Assembly (NCBI GenBank): GCA_017893485.1 | Contig: CM030368.1 | Coordinates: forward strand, 172,762,004 to 172,826,003 | Direction of reading: 5' to 3' | Source: Hemerocallis citrina | Lineage: Eukaryota > Streptophyta > Magnoliopsida > Asparagales > Asphodelaceae | Length of the DNA stretch: 64,000 nt | Shown here: positions 23,494 through 35,131 of the stretch, one piece after another | Layout: each line of letters begins with the position of its first letter | How positions within the stretch are numbered: the first letter of the stretch is position 1 | The notes under the pieces: model-generated | Told to the model about the DNA's origin: nothing | Databases searched by the model: none | What the model saw: only the letters and a program-made list of their open reading frames with translations | Position numbers and translations under genes: made by a program

Positions 23494-23819
23494 TGTAACG
23501 ACCCGAAAAATAGCATATGGCTATTTTGCATCGAAATGTGTGCGCGATTGAGAATTTCGCGCGAATATGTATTTTCCGATAACAATTATTTTTAATCGAG
23601 AAAAATAAGATATATTGTCTACCTTATTTTATTATTATTTTCGGAATTAAATTATTTTTATACGGAGTATTACGGAGTGGTTTTAATGTATTTTTGTATT
23701 GTTTATAATATTGAAGTAGAGAATTGGGTTTTATTTGGAATGTATTGAGAACTAGAGGGCTTATACGTAATATTTCCTATACATTATTTATTATCTATTA
23801 TTATTTATCCCTTTAATTA

Positions 23820-24275
23820 AAACCACCCCCTTCTCTTCTCCTTCCTTCTCCTTCTCCTTCTTCCGAAACGTTCCTTTCCCCAAAACTGAAGAAGAAGAGA
23901 ACCCCACCCCCGACCTCCTCCTCCCTTCTCCTTCTCCGATTCACACCCAACCGACGGGAAACCAACACCTTCATCTTCTTCCTTCTTCACCTTCTTTCCC
24001 ATTCCCGTTCGTTTCCCCATTCCGACCCAAAGAAACCTCGACCTCCTTCTCCTCCCCTCCTCCCCCCGTTCGTGCCCAGCCGAAGGGAACGAAACCGCCC
24101 CTCCACCTCCTTTCTTCTCCTTCCCTTCCCATCTCCATCCCGATCTGTTCCCATCCCGAACCCTATGAACCCACTTCGGCGAACGATTACCCTGCTCAAA
24201 TCCCCTCCGATCCTTCATCGATTCCAAATTAAAGTGAGGGGTAGACTAAGTGAGGGATTCTCTACATCGTGGTAG
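23820..24275 (+). other. CT-rich tract of element E
   Basis: Continuous CCTTCTCCTTC-type sequence. The Lys/Glu/Gly-rich frames on the minus strand reflect composition, not a gene. Confidence 0.6.
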
Positions 24276-25659
24276 CGTCGGATTTTCGAATGGATTCGGG
24301 AAGGTAAAACCCTAACTATTTTATTGTATAAAATTTAGTTGGGTTAATTTTTATTGAGTAGGTATATTAGGGTAGAGAGATTTAGAGATGTTGGAAGTGG
24401 TAGATGTGAGAAATTAGTGGATTATTAGAGAGATTGTAAGTTATTAGTAAATTAGGGTTTTGGATTTGTAAAAGAGAATTATAGGGATATGAATTAATTC
24501 TCGTATAGAAATAGAAATTGTAGTTGGGCTATTAAAATATTTTGGGGGCAATTTAGTAACTGTTTGGAACTAAGAATCTCGTCGGCACTAGTTTATTACG
24601 TGCATCGCACGTGTATATCCCAAGCGTTCAATAAACACTTGTGTGATATTTGGGATGACGTTATTAGCTTTTGTATTGGTTTGGATGATTGAGTTTTAAT
24701 TTCTTTGAAATTGATGATAGGATATATTCGCGACTTCGGATGCGGGATGGCATGGTGACGCTTCGAACCTTCGCGAAATGTGGTGAGTTAGTTTATTATA
24801 TATTTTTGTGGTTCGAAGAACATGTGAGTGTTGATTTATTATGTATTCTTGTGTGTTAAGAAACATGGGAGTATCAATTTATCTGCGTTTTTTTGGTGTT
24901 TTAAGAAATATAGTGACTATGATATCTTTTATTTTACGCACATGGTGCGTTGTGAAAATTTTAAATTATGAATTGCTGTGTATTTCTGTTTTTGTATCTT
25001 AGTGTAGCATGGATGTTTTGAGTTAAGGATTTGTGTGGACACTCTTGTATGTGTCCACAACTATAGTTTAATTTCATAAATTATCGAGGTCGGTTGATAC
25101 CTCAAAACTTGCAAAGTTCAGCTGGTCTGAAAAGGCAGAGCTGAAGCCGGTTGCTTTTGGACTGAAGTCCAAAAGGTCATAACCATTTGTGTAAGTATGA
25201 TCTTGCTATGAACCTTGAGAGTAGCTTTCGGTATGGGTTTATTTGATGATTCTCAAGTGTTAGAAATTCTAGAGTTCGTTTGGGTGAAGGGTAGCAAATG
25301 CTTTGCTGAAGGAGTGGCTGAATTTGTGTGCCATGTTGGAAGTTGTGGTTGTTGTAAGTTTGGCACCCTGTTGTTGAGACTGACTTCAAGATTAAGTTAG
25401 CTTGGGGACTTGAGCTCTTAAATATTGAAAGAGTCGCCCACTAGGGAATTGCTGTGGATCTCCCTACCATTCGAGAAGTCTGATTGTGTTGCACTCCGAT
25501 GAGCGTAGCTTGGGTCACAGCTACTGCTTTTTCTTGAACTATCTTATCGGAGAATTGATGAGGAGCCCTCTGCATATTGCAGTGTGGTGATTATACGTTA
25601 TCAGGTTTCAATGATGTTTTAGCATTTTATCTGGGACTTAGATAAGTTCCTGTACTTAG

Positions 25660-26441
25660 TACTCATCGTGGACACGAACGGGTCGTACGGACTGGAGTCC
25701 GGTGAAATACGATGCTATAGGTATACTGCGGTATATCTTTAAGTTCGTCACGGCTGTTAAATAGGATCCAGGTATATGCTAGTGGACACGAACGGGTCGT
25801 ATGGACTGCGGTCCGGTGAAATACGATGCTATAGGTATACTGCAGTATATCTTCAAGTTCGTCGCGGCTGTTAAATGGGATCCAGGTATATGCTAGTGGA
25901 CACGAACGGGTCGTACGGACTGCAGTCCGGTGAAATACGATGCTATAGGTATACTGCGGTATATTTTTAAGTTCGTCACGGCTGTTAAATGGGATCCAGG
26001 TATATGCTAGTGGACACGAACGGGTCGTACGGACTGTGGTCCGGTGAAATACGATGCTATAGGTATACTGCGGTATATCTTTAAGTTCGTCACGACTGTT
26101 AAATGGGATCCAGGTATATGCTAGTGGACACGAACGGGTCGTACGGACTGCGGTCCGGTGAAATACGATGCTATAGGTATACTACGATATATCTTTAAGT
26201 TCGTCACGGCTGTTAAATGGGATCCATGTATATGCTAGTGGACACGAACGGGTCGTACGGACTGCGGTCCGGTGAAATACGATGCTATAGGTATACTGCG
26301 GTATATCTTTAAGTTCGTTACGGCTGTTAAATGGGATCCAGGTATATGCTAGTGGACACGAACGGGTCATGCGGACTGCGGTCCGGTAAAATACGATGCT
26401 ATAGGTATACTGCGGTATATCTTTAAGTTCGTCATGGCTGT
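25660..26441. repeat. 114-bp tandem array in element E (about 7 units)
   Basis: GTGGACACGAACGGGTCGTA recurs at about 25669, 25781, 25897, 26011, 26125, 26239 and 26353. The array is interrupted by element B and resumes at 41461 for one more partial unit. Each unit has TACGGACTG..CAGTCCGGT-type inverted words. Confidence 0.92.
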
Positions 26442-27034
26442 TGATATGGCTAAAAATAGGGGTTTAATCGAGGCCGTCCAAATTGGGCACGAATCCTGAA
26501 GTCCGGGGGCAAGACAGTAATTTCACTTACAAACGGGCCAGAAGCGGGTACTGGGTCTCCTCCTCACAGATCCAATAAACCCGCGAACGGATCCACCTCA
26601 ACTGGGTGCGGGTTTCAACCCGCAACAAACCCGGTCCAGCTGGATAGAATTAGGGTTTCTGATTAACATTAATCAACGGCCCTGACTCATATCTATCCTT
26701 TCACTGGGGATTGGGGATTACATTCCTTATCTATACACAGGAATTACATGCCTAATCTGTTCCCTAAGATGCCTATAAATACCCCCCACCCATCTCCATT
26801 AAGCGGTAATCAATCTTTCACCAGTTTTTGCGCTCTTCCATAGTCTTCCAGATTACTGACTTGAGCGTCGGAGGGTGTGTCGCCGGGAACAACCCCGGTG
26901 TCTCGCACTTTTTGCAGGTATACGGCGGGAACGACGATCAGGCCGACGGAACAGGTATACAGGTTTACTATTCAGTTTCCCTAAGAATCCACAAATACTA
27001 TCTGTTTGCCCCCACACCAAATTTAGCAGCAACA
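26442..27034 (+). repeat. 5' LTR of element B
   Basis: TGATATGGCT to AGCAACA; TATAAAT at 26774-26780. Confidence 0.95.
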
Positions 27035-27037
27035 GAT

Positions 27038-27053
27038 TGGCGCCGTTTGTGGG
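27038..27053 (+). other. Primer binding site of element B
   Basis: TGGCGCCGTTTGTGGG, three bases after the LTR. The first nine bases fit the 3' end of plant tRNA-Asp; the rest fits poorly, so the primer is uncertain. Confidence 0.65.
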
Positions 27054-27106
27054 AAACTAACGAATAGAGACCTCTCCTCTTCCCGGTGAACAGATCTTCT
27101 CCAGCC

Positions 27107-28888
27107 ATGCCACCTCGAAAAGTCAGGTCAAGGGGGTCCAACAGAGGACCCAACCCTGATCAGCAGCGAGAAGTCCCCCACAATCCCGCACAACAACAAG
27201 GGCAACTCCCACCTGCAACGGAAGACCCGCTCCAACAAGACCTTCCTCCTCCTAATCAGCCGCCTCCAAAGGGTCCTAACCCTCAGAAACAGCCTCTTCA
27301 TCAAGAACACGTTTCCATCCACAACGCCTCCACGGACTCCATGGCCTCCCATCACCCCCGAGCCTCTGGTCGCCACAATACCGCCCTCAATCGCCAGAAA
27401 GATGATGATCTCCGCCGCCATCTGGATGAAAAGCGGGCCCAAGAGGGAACCTCCCGCCAACACCATCCGGGCGAGCGGTCTCCTCGCCACCGTTACTACA
27501 GGTCTCCCATTAGGAGAGGGAGGAAAAAGTCCCCCGAGCATTACCGAAAAAGGCATTCCCCCGCGGGTCGGCAACAGCCCAGGAACAATGAGGCACCAAT
27601 AACTCGTGCCGAGTTCCAGCAGTTCCAAGCGACCGTCCTGCAGGCTCTCAACCTCCGTCAAAACCCTAATGAGCCGAAGGCCCCATCACCTCCTCCGGTC
27701 CGAAGCCCTCGCCGATCTCCTCATCCGGTCCGAAGCCCTCGCCGACGGTCCCCATCTCCTCGTCCTGCTCCTAGCAACTCCCGACGTACCCCAAGTCCTC
27801 GTCGCTCCCGAAGTTACCATCACCGTAGCCCTCGCTCTCCCTCATACGAAGACGAGTCTAGGGGCTCGGCTGATTACCGTCGGAGGGATGACACCATGTA
27901 CCGTCGTCTTCATGAAGTAGAGAGGCGCCTGGGCCAGATAGACCGAGAAGAGGAGCTTAGGGGGAGGACCCTACGTCCTAGCCGACCCCCTTTATCCCGA
28001 ACCATAGTGGATGCACCTGTGCCGTTCGGTTTCAAACCTCCCCAATTTGAGACTTACACCGGGGAGACCGATCCAGTTGATCACATCGAAAGCTTTAAGA
28101 CTTTGATGCTCCTCCATCAAGCTTCCGATGCCCTCCTCTGCAAAACCTTCCCCGCAACTCTCAAGGGACCAGCTCGAGAGTGGTATTCTCGCCTTGCCCC
28201 CTCCTCAATATTCTCCTTCGAGCAGTTCGAAACCCTCTTCGTCACACATTTCGTAAGCAGCCGTAGAGCTGAGAAAACCAGCATCTCCCTATTGCACCTC
28301 CACCAAAAGAAGGGGGAGAAACTGAGAGACTATGTGAAGAGGTTCACAGCTGAAGCCAGAACCATAACATCCCTCGACCAGTCGGTCGCTACGGCAGCAT
28401 TTCAATCTAATGTCCTCAATTCCAACCTCCGCTCCTCCCTCGCTAAGAAGCCTCCACAGAACTTTTCCGACCTTCTCCTTTGCAGCGAAAAGTACATCCG
28501 GGCCGAAGAGGCCGAGCATCAGCCCAACTGGAAGGGGTCTTCCTCCGGGTTCAAGAGAAAAGGAACAGAAGAAGAAGGGGCTAAGAAGCTCCAGAAGGAT
28601 AATGCCGGCCAGCGCTGACCTCCCCCCAGATTCGAGAAGTTCACTCCCCTCACCACAAACGTCTCAACTATTCTGATGGAAGTCGAAAAGGAGGGGATCT
28701 TACCTCCAGCTCCGAGGATGAACACCCCCGCCAAGAGGAGGGATAAAGAAAAATGGTGCCGTTATCACCGGGACCATGGGCATGACACCAACGATTGCCG
28801 TGCTCTGAAAAACGAGATCGAAGCCCTTATCCAGAGGGGGCAGCTGACGAAGTTTGTAAGAAAGGACCGAGCCGAACTTCCTCCCTAG
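27107..28888 (+). pseudogene. gag of element B, nearly intact
   Basis: ATG at 27107 (MPPRKVRSRGSNRGPNPDQQ) continues without a stop to 28618. An Arg/Pro/Ser-rich disordered N-terminus with repeated SPRR and RSP words (about residues 60-260) precedes the PF03732 core (GFKPPQFETYTGETDP, GPAREWYSRLAPSSI, YVKRFTAEART). TGA at 28616-28618 replaces CGA of element A. The frame then resumes through the zinc-knuckle segment CRYHRDHGHDTNDC (about 28758-28800) to TAG at 28886. Compared with A it has an extra 10-residue duplicate of the RSPRR region. The protein would form the particle shell and bind RNA. Confidence 0.9.
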
Positions 28889-31800
28889 CCTCGGGGGGCT
28901 AACAAGCGTCCGGAACGAGAAGAGACGCCAGATTTTGAGGAAGAGCGAGTCCTCCACCTCATCCATGGGGGTCCAATGGTGGGCTCCTCGAACTCCTCTC
29001 GGAAAGCATTTATAAGAGAGGTCAACTCAGTCCGAACCACCCCTCCTCCCAAAGGCCTCGGAGTGCCCGTCACTTTCTCTGACGAAGATCTTGAGGGTGT
29101 CCGCACCCCTCATTGTGACGCACTCGTCATCAGTCTCCACATGGCCAACTTCAAAGTGGAGATGATCTTAGTAGACAACGGCAGCTCCGTCAACATCCTC
29201 TTCCTCGACGCTTTTAAAGGCCTAAAGCTCTCGCGGGACAGACTCAATCCCGCCGGTTACACGCTCCACGGGTTCACGGGAGTGCCAGTGTCTATTGAAG
29301 GGGTGATTACCCTCGAAGTAACCGCTGGCAAAACTCCTACTACCTGAACGGAGTTGATGGACTTCATGGTCGTAGATGTCCCAGCAGCCTACAATGTCAT
29401 TTTAGGTCGGCCCGGTCGGGCCGCCCTTGAAGCCGTCCCTTCTGCCTATCATCTCAAAATGAAATTCCCCACTCGGGCCGGAGTAGGAGAAGTAAGGGGC
29501 AATCAAGAGCAGGCCCGCAAGTGTTATATGTCCTCTACCCTCGGACCCGTCCTCTCTTTAGAAACACTGGAAATCCCCCAAGATGCTGCTCGGCCGACTT
29601 CCGAGCCGGTGGACGAATTGGAGGAGGTACTCTTCTCTGAGCAGGAGCCGACCCACAAGTTCTTTGTTAGCAAGACCCTCTCGTCCGCCCTATACTCAGA
29701 TATTGTAAAATGCATCTGAACCAATCAAGACCTCTTCGCATGGTCAGCAGCAGATATGCCCGGTATCTCCGAAGAACTCTTGGTCCACTGCCTGAGCGTT
29801 GATCCAGGGTCCAAACCGGTTCAGCAGAAGAGGCGCAAGTTTGCCCCCGAGCGTCAGCTCGCTATCAAAGAGGAGGTGGACAAACTCTTGAAGGCCCAGT
29901 TCATACAGGAAGTGAACTATCCAGAGTGGTTATCGAATGTAGTAATGGTGAAGAAGTCCAACGGGACTTGGAAGATTTGTATTGATTTCACCGACCTCAA
30001 CAAGGCCTGCCCCAAAGATCCCTTCCCTCTGCCGAGTATTGACACTCTGATTGACGCAACCTCGGGACATGAGCTCCTCAGCTTCATGGATGCTTTCTCA
30101 GGTTACAATTAGATAAGAATGTTCCCCCCGGATATCCCGAAGACATCTTTTGTGACCGACCAAGGCCTCTATTGCTACAGAGTCATGCCATTCGGCCTAA
30201 AGAATGCAGGGGCGACATACCAACGCCTCATCAACAAGGTTTTCTAGGCCCAGATCGGCCGGAACATGGAAGTGTATGTCGATGACATGCTTGTGAAAAG
30301 CATCCGAGGTGTTGATCATGTGGCTGACCTCCAAGAAGCATTTGACGTTTTGAGAAAGCACAATATGAGACTCAACCCGAACAAGTGTGCGTTCGGCATC
30401 TCATCAGGGAAGTTCCTCGGCTTCATGGTTAGCCAGCGAGGAATTGAAGCAAATCCGGAGAAGATCAAGGCCATATTGGACATGGCCCCTCCTAGAAATG
30501 TCAAGAAAGTTCAGAGGTTGACTGGTCGCCTAGCCGCCATAGGGCGCTTTCTGTCGAAGTCCGGGGAGAAGTGCCTCCCGTTCTTCAAAGCCCTCAGGGG
30601 GGCTTAAGGATTTGAGTGGGGGAAGCAGCAACAAGACTCCTTCGACCAGCTTAAAGCTTACCTCGTCAATCCACCTCTTCTCAGCAAACCAATACCTGGC
30701 GAACTGCTCTACCTCTACCTGGCAGCTTCCGAACAGACGCTTAGTGCGGTCTTAGTCAGAGAAGAAGAAAAGGCTCAGAAGCCCATCTACTACGTCAGCA
30801 AGGTGCTTCGGGACGCCGAGCTCCGGTACCCGAAAATTGAGAAAATGGCCTATGCCCTGGTAATGGCCGCGAGAAAGCTTCGCCCCTACTTTCAGTCCCA
30901 TTCGGTGGTCGTTCTTACCGACCAGCCGCTGAAACAGGTTCTTCACAAGCCCGAGACCTCCGGTCGCCTTATGAAGTGGTCGATCGAGCTGAGCCAACAT
31001 GATATAACTTATCAGCCTCGGACCGCGATCAAGGCACAGGCACTAGCCGAATTCATAGTTGAAACTACTATCCCCGAGTCCAGCCAAACGATGAAGGGAC
31101 CACCCGTCTGGTCGGTCTATGTCGACGGGTCCTCTTGTAACGAGGGAAGCGGGGCAGGGGTCATCCTGGCAGGCCCAGATGACTTTATCCTCCAATACTC
31201 CCTCCGTATAAACTTCAAAACCTCGAACAACGAAGCTGAATACGAGACGCTCATAGCCGGCCTTGGAATGGCCCGAAATGCAGGGGCACAACACCCGCGG
31301 ATCTTCAGCGACTCTCAGTTGGTCGTCAATCAGGTCCTCGGCGAGTATGAAGCCGCGATGACAGGATGGTTAAATACTTGGCTAAAGTTAAGTCTCATGG
31401 CACTGTTTGAAGAGGCCCTCATCCAAAGAATCCCCAAAGAAGAAAATGCTCAGGCCGATGCCCTATCCAAATTAGCCTCCTCTTCCCTTCAAGGCCTCGA
31501 ACAGACTGTTTTGATAGAAGTCCTCCTGAAGCCGAGCATAGAGGACGATGCACTCGACTCCGTTGAAACATTGCCTGTCCTCCTCGAAACCCCTCGTCGA
31601 ATTTCTAAGAGACGGACTCCTCCCCCAGGATCCAAAGGAAGCACGAAGAATAAGAGCCCGAGCCGAGCGTTATACATTAATCGAAGGCATCCTATATAAA
31701 CGCTCCTTCACCCAGGTAGACGGTCGGCCTTACCTAAGGTGCCTCTCCCCCGGGCAAGCCGACTACGCCCTGCAAGAACTTCATGAGGGCATCGGCGGGG

Positions 31801-32845
31801 CCCATTCTGGCTCCAGAGCCCTAGCGCGCAAAGTGTTGAACTACGGGTATTACTGGCCCACTCTCCTACGAGACGCCGAACGACACGTTCGGCAATGCAG
31901 CTCCTGTCAGAAGTATTCTGACATCCGACGCCTTCCACAAGCACCACTCACCTCCCTATCAAGTCCGATCCCCTTTGTAATGTGGGGGATGGATTTACTG
32001 GGGCCATTTCCGCCAGCTCCCGGACAGTTAAAGTTCCTAGTCGTGGCAGTCGACTATTTCTCGAAATGGATAGAGGCCGAGCCCCTGGCTACAATCACCG
32101 AGCATAGGGTCGTTCAATTCTTCTGGAAAAATGTGATCTGCCGATTCGGCATTCCCCGGGTCATAGTTACAGATAACAGAACGCAGTTCACTGGGACTGC
32201 CTTCCGAGCCTTATGTGAGGACCTCGCCATACAACACCGCTTCTCCTCCGTCTCTCATCCCAGTCAAATGGCTAGGCCGAAAATGCCAACCGACAGATCC
32301 TCTCAGGCATCAAGAAGAGACTAGACAAGTGTTCCAAGGGCTTGTGGGTCGATCAGCTGCCCAACGTGCTGTGGAACTACCGCACCACAAAGTGGACCCC
32401 AACAGGCGAGAACCCGTTCAATCTCACCTATGGGTCCGAGGCCATCATCTCCCTAGAAGTCGGGATACCCTCTCCTCGTTTGATAGCTTTTGAAGAAGAG
32501 CAGAATGCTAGAGAGCTCAGAGCAAGTCTAGACTTGATAGACGAAATCCGAGAAAGAGCTGCCATACGGCAACAAAGCTACCGAAGAAGGATTGAGCTAG
32601 CATACAACAAAAGAGTCCGCCCAACGGACCTCAAAGAAGGGGACCTAGTCCTCCGAAAATTGGCCATCTCCTTCTCCGGACAGAGAAGCAAACTGGCCCC
32701 GAATTGGGAGGGACCCTATAAGATCTCAAAAGTGATCCGCCCCGGCGCATATAGACTAGAGGATCTCGAAGGCAGGAAAATTCTCAGGACTTGGAATGCC
32801 GACCATCTCTTAAAATACCAAGAGAGAGCAACGACGCCTCTCTAA
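28889..32845 (+). pseudogene. pol of element B (PR-RT-RH-aRH-INT), broken
   Basis: Same domain order as A: protease VDNGSSVNILFLD near 29175; RT with [17 protein letters not shown] and YVDDMLVKS (30272); RNase H; a second RNase H with VYVDGSSCNEGSGAG and NNEAEYETL (31100-31330); integrase with a complete zinc-binding HxnH..QCSSC (31790-31910), GMDLLG and TDNRTQF; and a C-terminal WEGPYKISKVIRPGAYRL. Lesions: stops at 29345, 29717, 30110, 30245 and 30605; a 14-bp deletion near 31590 between two GAA words; and a 1-bp deletion at about 32260 just before the catalytic glutamate. Those two deletions sum to 15, so the C-terminal frame is restored. Ends TAA at 32845. Confidence 0.93.
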
Positions 32846-32954
32846 GTAATTCGAGATGTCGAACCGTTCCTTTCCTGTTACTTGTAGTAATTTTCTTTTA
32901 TTTTTCATTGTAATAACGGCTAGCAACTTTAGAAGCAGCCGACCATTGGATATT

Positions 32955-32964
32955 AATAAATAAA
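32955..32964 (+). terminator. Probable polyadenylation signal after pol (B)
   Basis: AATAAATAAA about 110 bp after the pol stop, at the same place as in A. Confidence 0.5.
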
Positions 32965-33012
32965 GTTTTTTCATATCTTCGCTACTATTACATCTCTCTG
33001 CCTTTAACTCTT

Positions 33013-34515
33013 TAACCTCACGATGGTTCGGAGTCCAGCACTCGGCTCGACTCTTCTTCCTCGGCTCGCCCATAGACGAGCCAGAAGTAGATCGCCGTTC
33101 GAAATTGCTCCCGCAGCCGTTGAATGGTTCGGAGTCCAACACTTGACTCAATTCTACTTCGCAGGTTCGCTCCTAAGCGATCTAGAAGTAGCTCGCCATT
33201 CGGAACTGCTCCCACAACCCTTAAACTAATCTCACGATGGTTCGGAGTCCAGCACTCGGCTCGACTCTTCTTCCTCGGCTCGCCCATAGACGAGCCAGAA
33301 GTAGATCGCCGTTCGAAATTGCTCCCGCAGCCGTTGAATGGTTCAGAGTCCAACACTTGGCTCGATTCTACTTCGCAAGTTCGCTCCTAAGCGATCTAGA
33401 AGTAGTTCGCCATTCGGAACTGCTCCCACAACCCTTAAACTAATCTTACGATGGTTCGGAGTCCAGCACTCAGCTCGACTCTTCTTCCTCGGCTCGCACA
33501 TAGACGAGCCAGAAGTAGATCGCCGTTCGAAATTGCTCCCGCAGCCATTGAATGGTTCGGAGTCCAACACTTGGCTCGATTCTACTTCGCAGGTTCACTC
33601 CTAAGCGATCTAGAAGTAGCTCGCCATTCGAAACTGCTCCCACAACCCTTAAACTAATCTCACGATGGTTCGGAGTCCAGCACTCGGCTCGACTCTTCTT
33701 CCTCGGCTCGCCCATAGACGAGCCAGAAGTAGATCGCCGTTCGAAATTGCTCCCGCAGCCATTGAATGGTTCGGAGTCCAACACTTGGCTCGATTCTACT
33801 TCGCAGGTTCGCTCCTAAGCGATCTAGAAGTAGCTCGCCATTCGGAACTGCTCCCACAACCCTTAAACTAATCTCACGATGGTTCGGAGTCCAGCACTCG
33901 GCTCGACTCTTCTTCCTCGGCTCGCCCATAGACGAGCCAGAAGTAGATCGCCGTTCGAAATTGCTCCCGCAGCCGTTGAATGGTTCGGAGTCCAACACTT
34001 GGCTCGATTCTACTTCGCAAGTTCGCTCCTAAGCGATCTAGAAGTAGTTCGCCATTCGGAACTGCTCCCACAACCCTTAAACTAATCTCACGTTGGTTCG
34101 GAGTCCAGCACTCGGCTCGACTCTTCTTCCTCGGCTCGCCCATAGACGAGCCAGAAGTAGATCGTTGTTCGAAATTGCTCCCACAGCCGTTGAATGGTTC
34201 GGAGTCCAACACTTGGCTCGATTCTACTTCGCAGGTTCACTCCTAAGCGATCTAGAAGTAGCTCGCCATTCGAAACTGCTCCCACAACCCTTAAACTAAT
34301 CTCACGATGGTTCGGAGTCCAGCACTCGGCTCGACTCTTCTTCCTCGGCTCGCCCATAGACGAGCCAGAAGTAGATCGCCGTTCGAAATTGCTCCCGCAA
34401 CCGTTGAATGGTTCGGAGTCCAACACTTGGCTCGATTCTACTTCGCAGGTTCGCTCCTAAGCGATCTAAAAGTAGCTCGCCATTCGGAACTGCTCCCACA
34501 ACCCTTAAACTAATC
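33013..34515. repeat. Hairpin array of element B: 7 copies of a 214-bp dimer
   Basis: CGATGGTTCGGAGTCCAGCA recurs at about 33020, 33234, 33448, 33662, 33876, 34090 and 34304, exactly 214 bp apart. Each dimer joins two diverged monomers (about 101 and 113 bp): one has the stem GGCTCG/CGAGCC, the other CTACTTC/GAAGTAG with TCGCT/AGCGA. The many open frames here are repeat artefacts. Confidence 0.95.
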
Positions 34516-35131
34516 TAACGATGGGAGGGGTCCTATGGCTCGACTTTACCTCACCGGCTCGTCCTCAAACGGGCCGGGGTTAGATGGCCATTCCGACCTA
34601 CCCCCACAACTGTCGAGCCGAGCGGACGAGGTACCGACCCTCGTATATGGCGAAAAAACCTCCCGAGACGAAACCACCATCAGATCATCTCAGAAAGTGT
34701 GCTAGGGCGTGATGAGCGGATCTAATTCAGCCATGTGTCCGCAAAACGACAAGATAACATTTTCTTGGGAACTGGACCCGCCTCAAGATTCGTGCAACCA
34801 TCTAACGGCTCTGATCGCTTCACTTCGCTCGGCAAAAGTCACTCCGGTCATCAAGCTACGATCAGGCCACGCGGCCACAGCTTAGAAACAGCTACACCTT
34901 AGCAACCGAACTGAGCCGCACCTGAAGGGGCCAAGGTGCTCGACGAAGCGAACACCTGCCGCGCGGTTCATTTCGAGCTTACCCTAGTTAGCGCAACTAC
35001 AGCACAATAAGAAGCCAGCAGAGAACAGTTCGGATAAATCAACTCCAATTTTATTAATAACTTGGATAAAATTACAAAAAAGATTACAACAAAACAAAGT
35101 TTGCAAAGTCCGAAGACAAGACACGACCCGT
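34516..35131. other. Spacer between array and antisense gene, element B
   Basis: A last degenerate unit (GGCTCGTCC..GGGCCGG), one copy of the CGACAAGATA motif (about 34747), then unassigned sequence. TTTATT at 35050-35055 gives a minus-strand AATAAA for the antisense transcript. Confidence 0.6.

Noticed and set aside
23817..24227. 136-codon Lys/Glu/Gly-rich frame on the minus strand
   Set aside because: Low-complexity translation of a CT-rich leader; no domain or codon signal.
33013..34515. Many overlapping open frames of 60-112 codons on both strands, and a CRISPR-like look
   Set aside because: They repeat with the 214-bp period and come from a tandem satellite inside a plant retrotransposon. 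Units are contiguous, without unique spacers.
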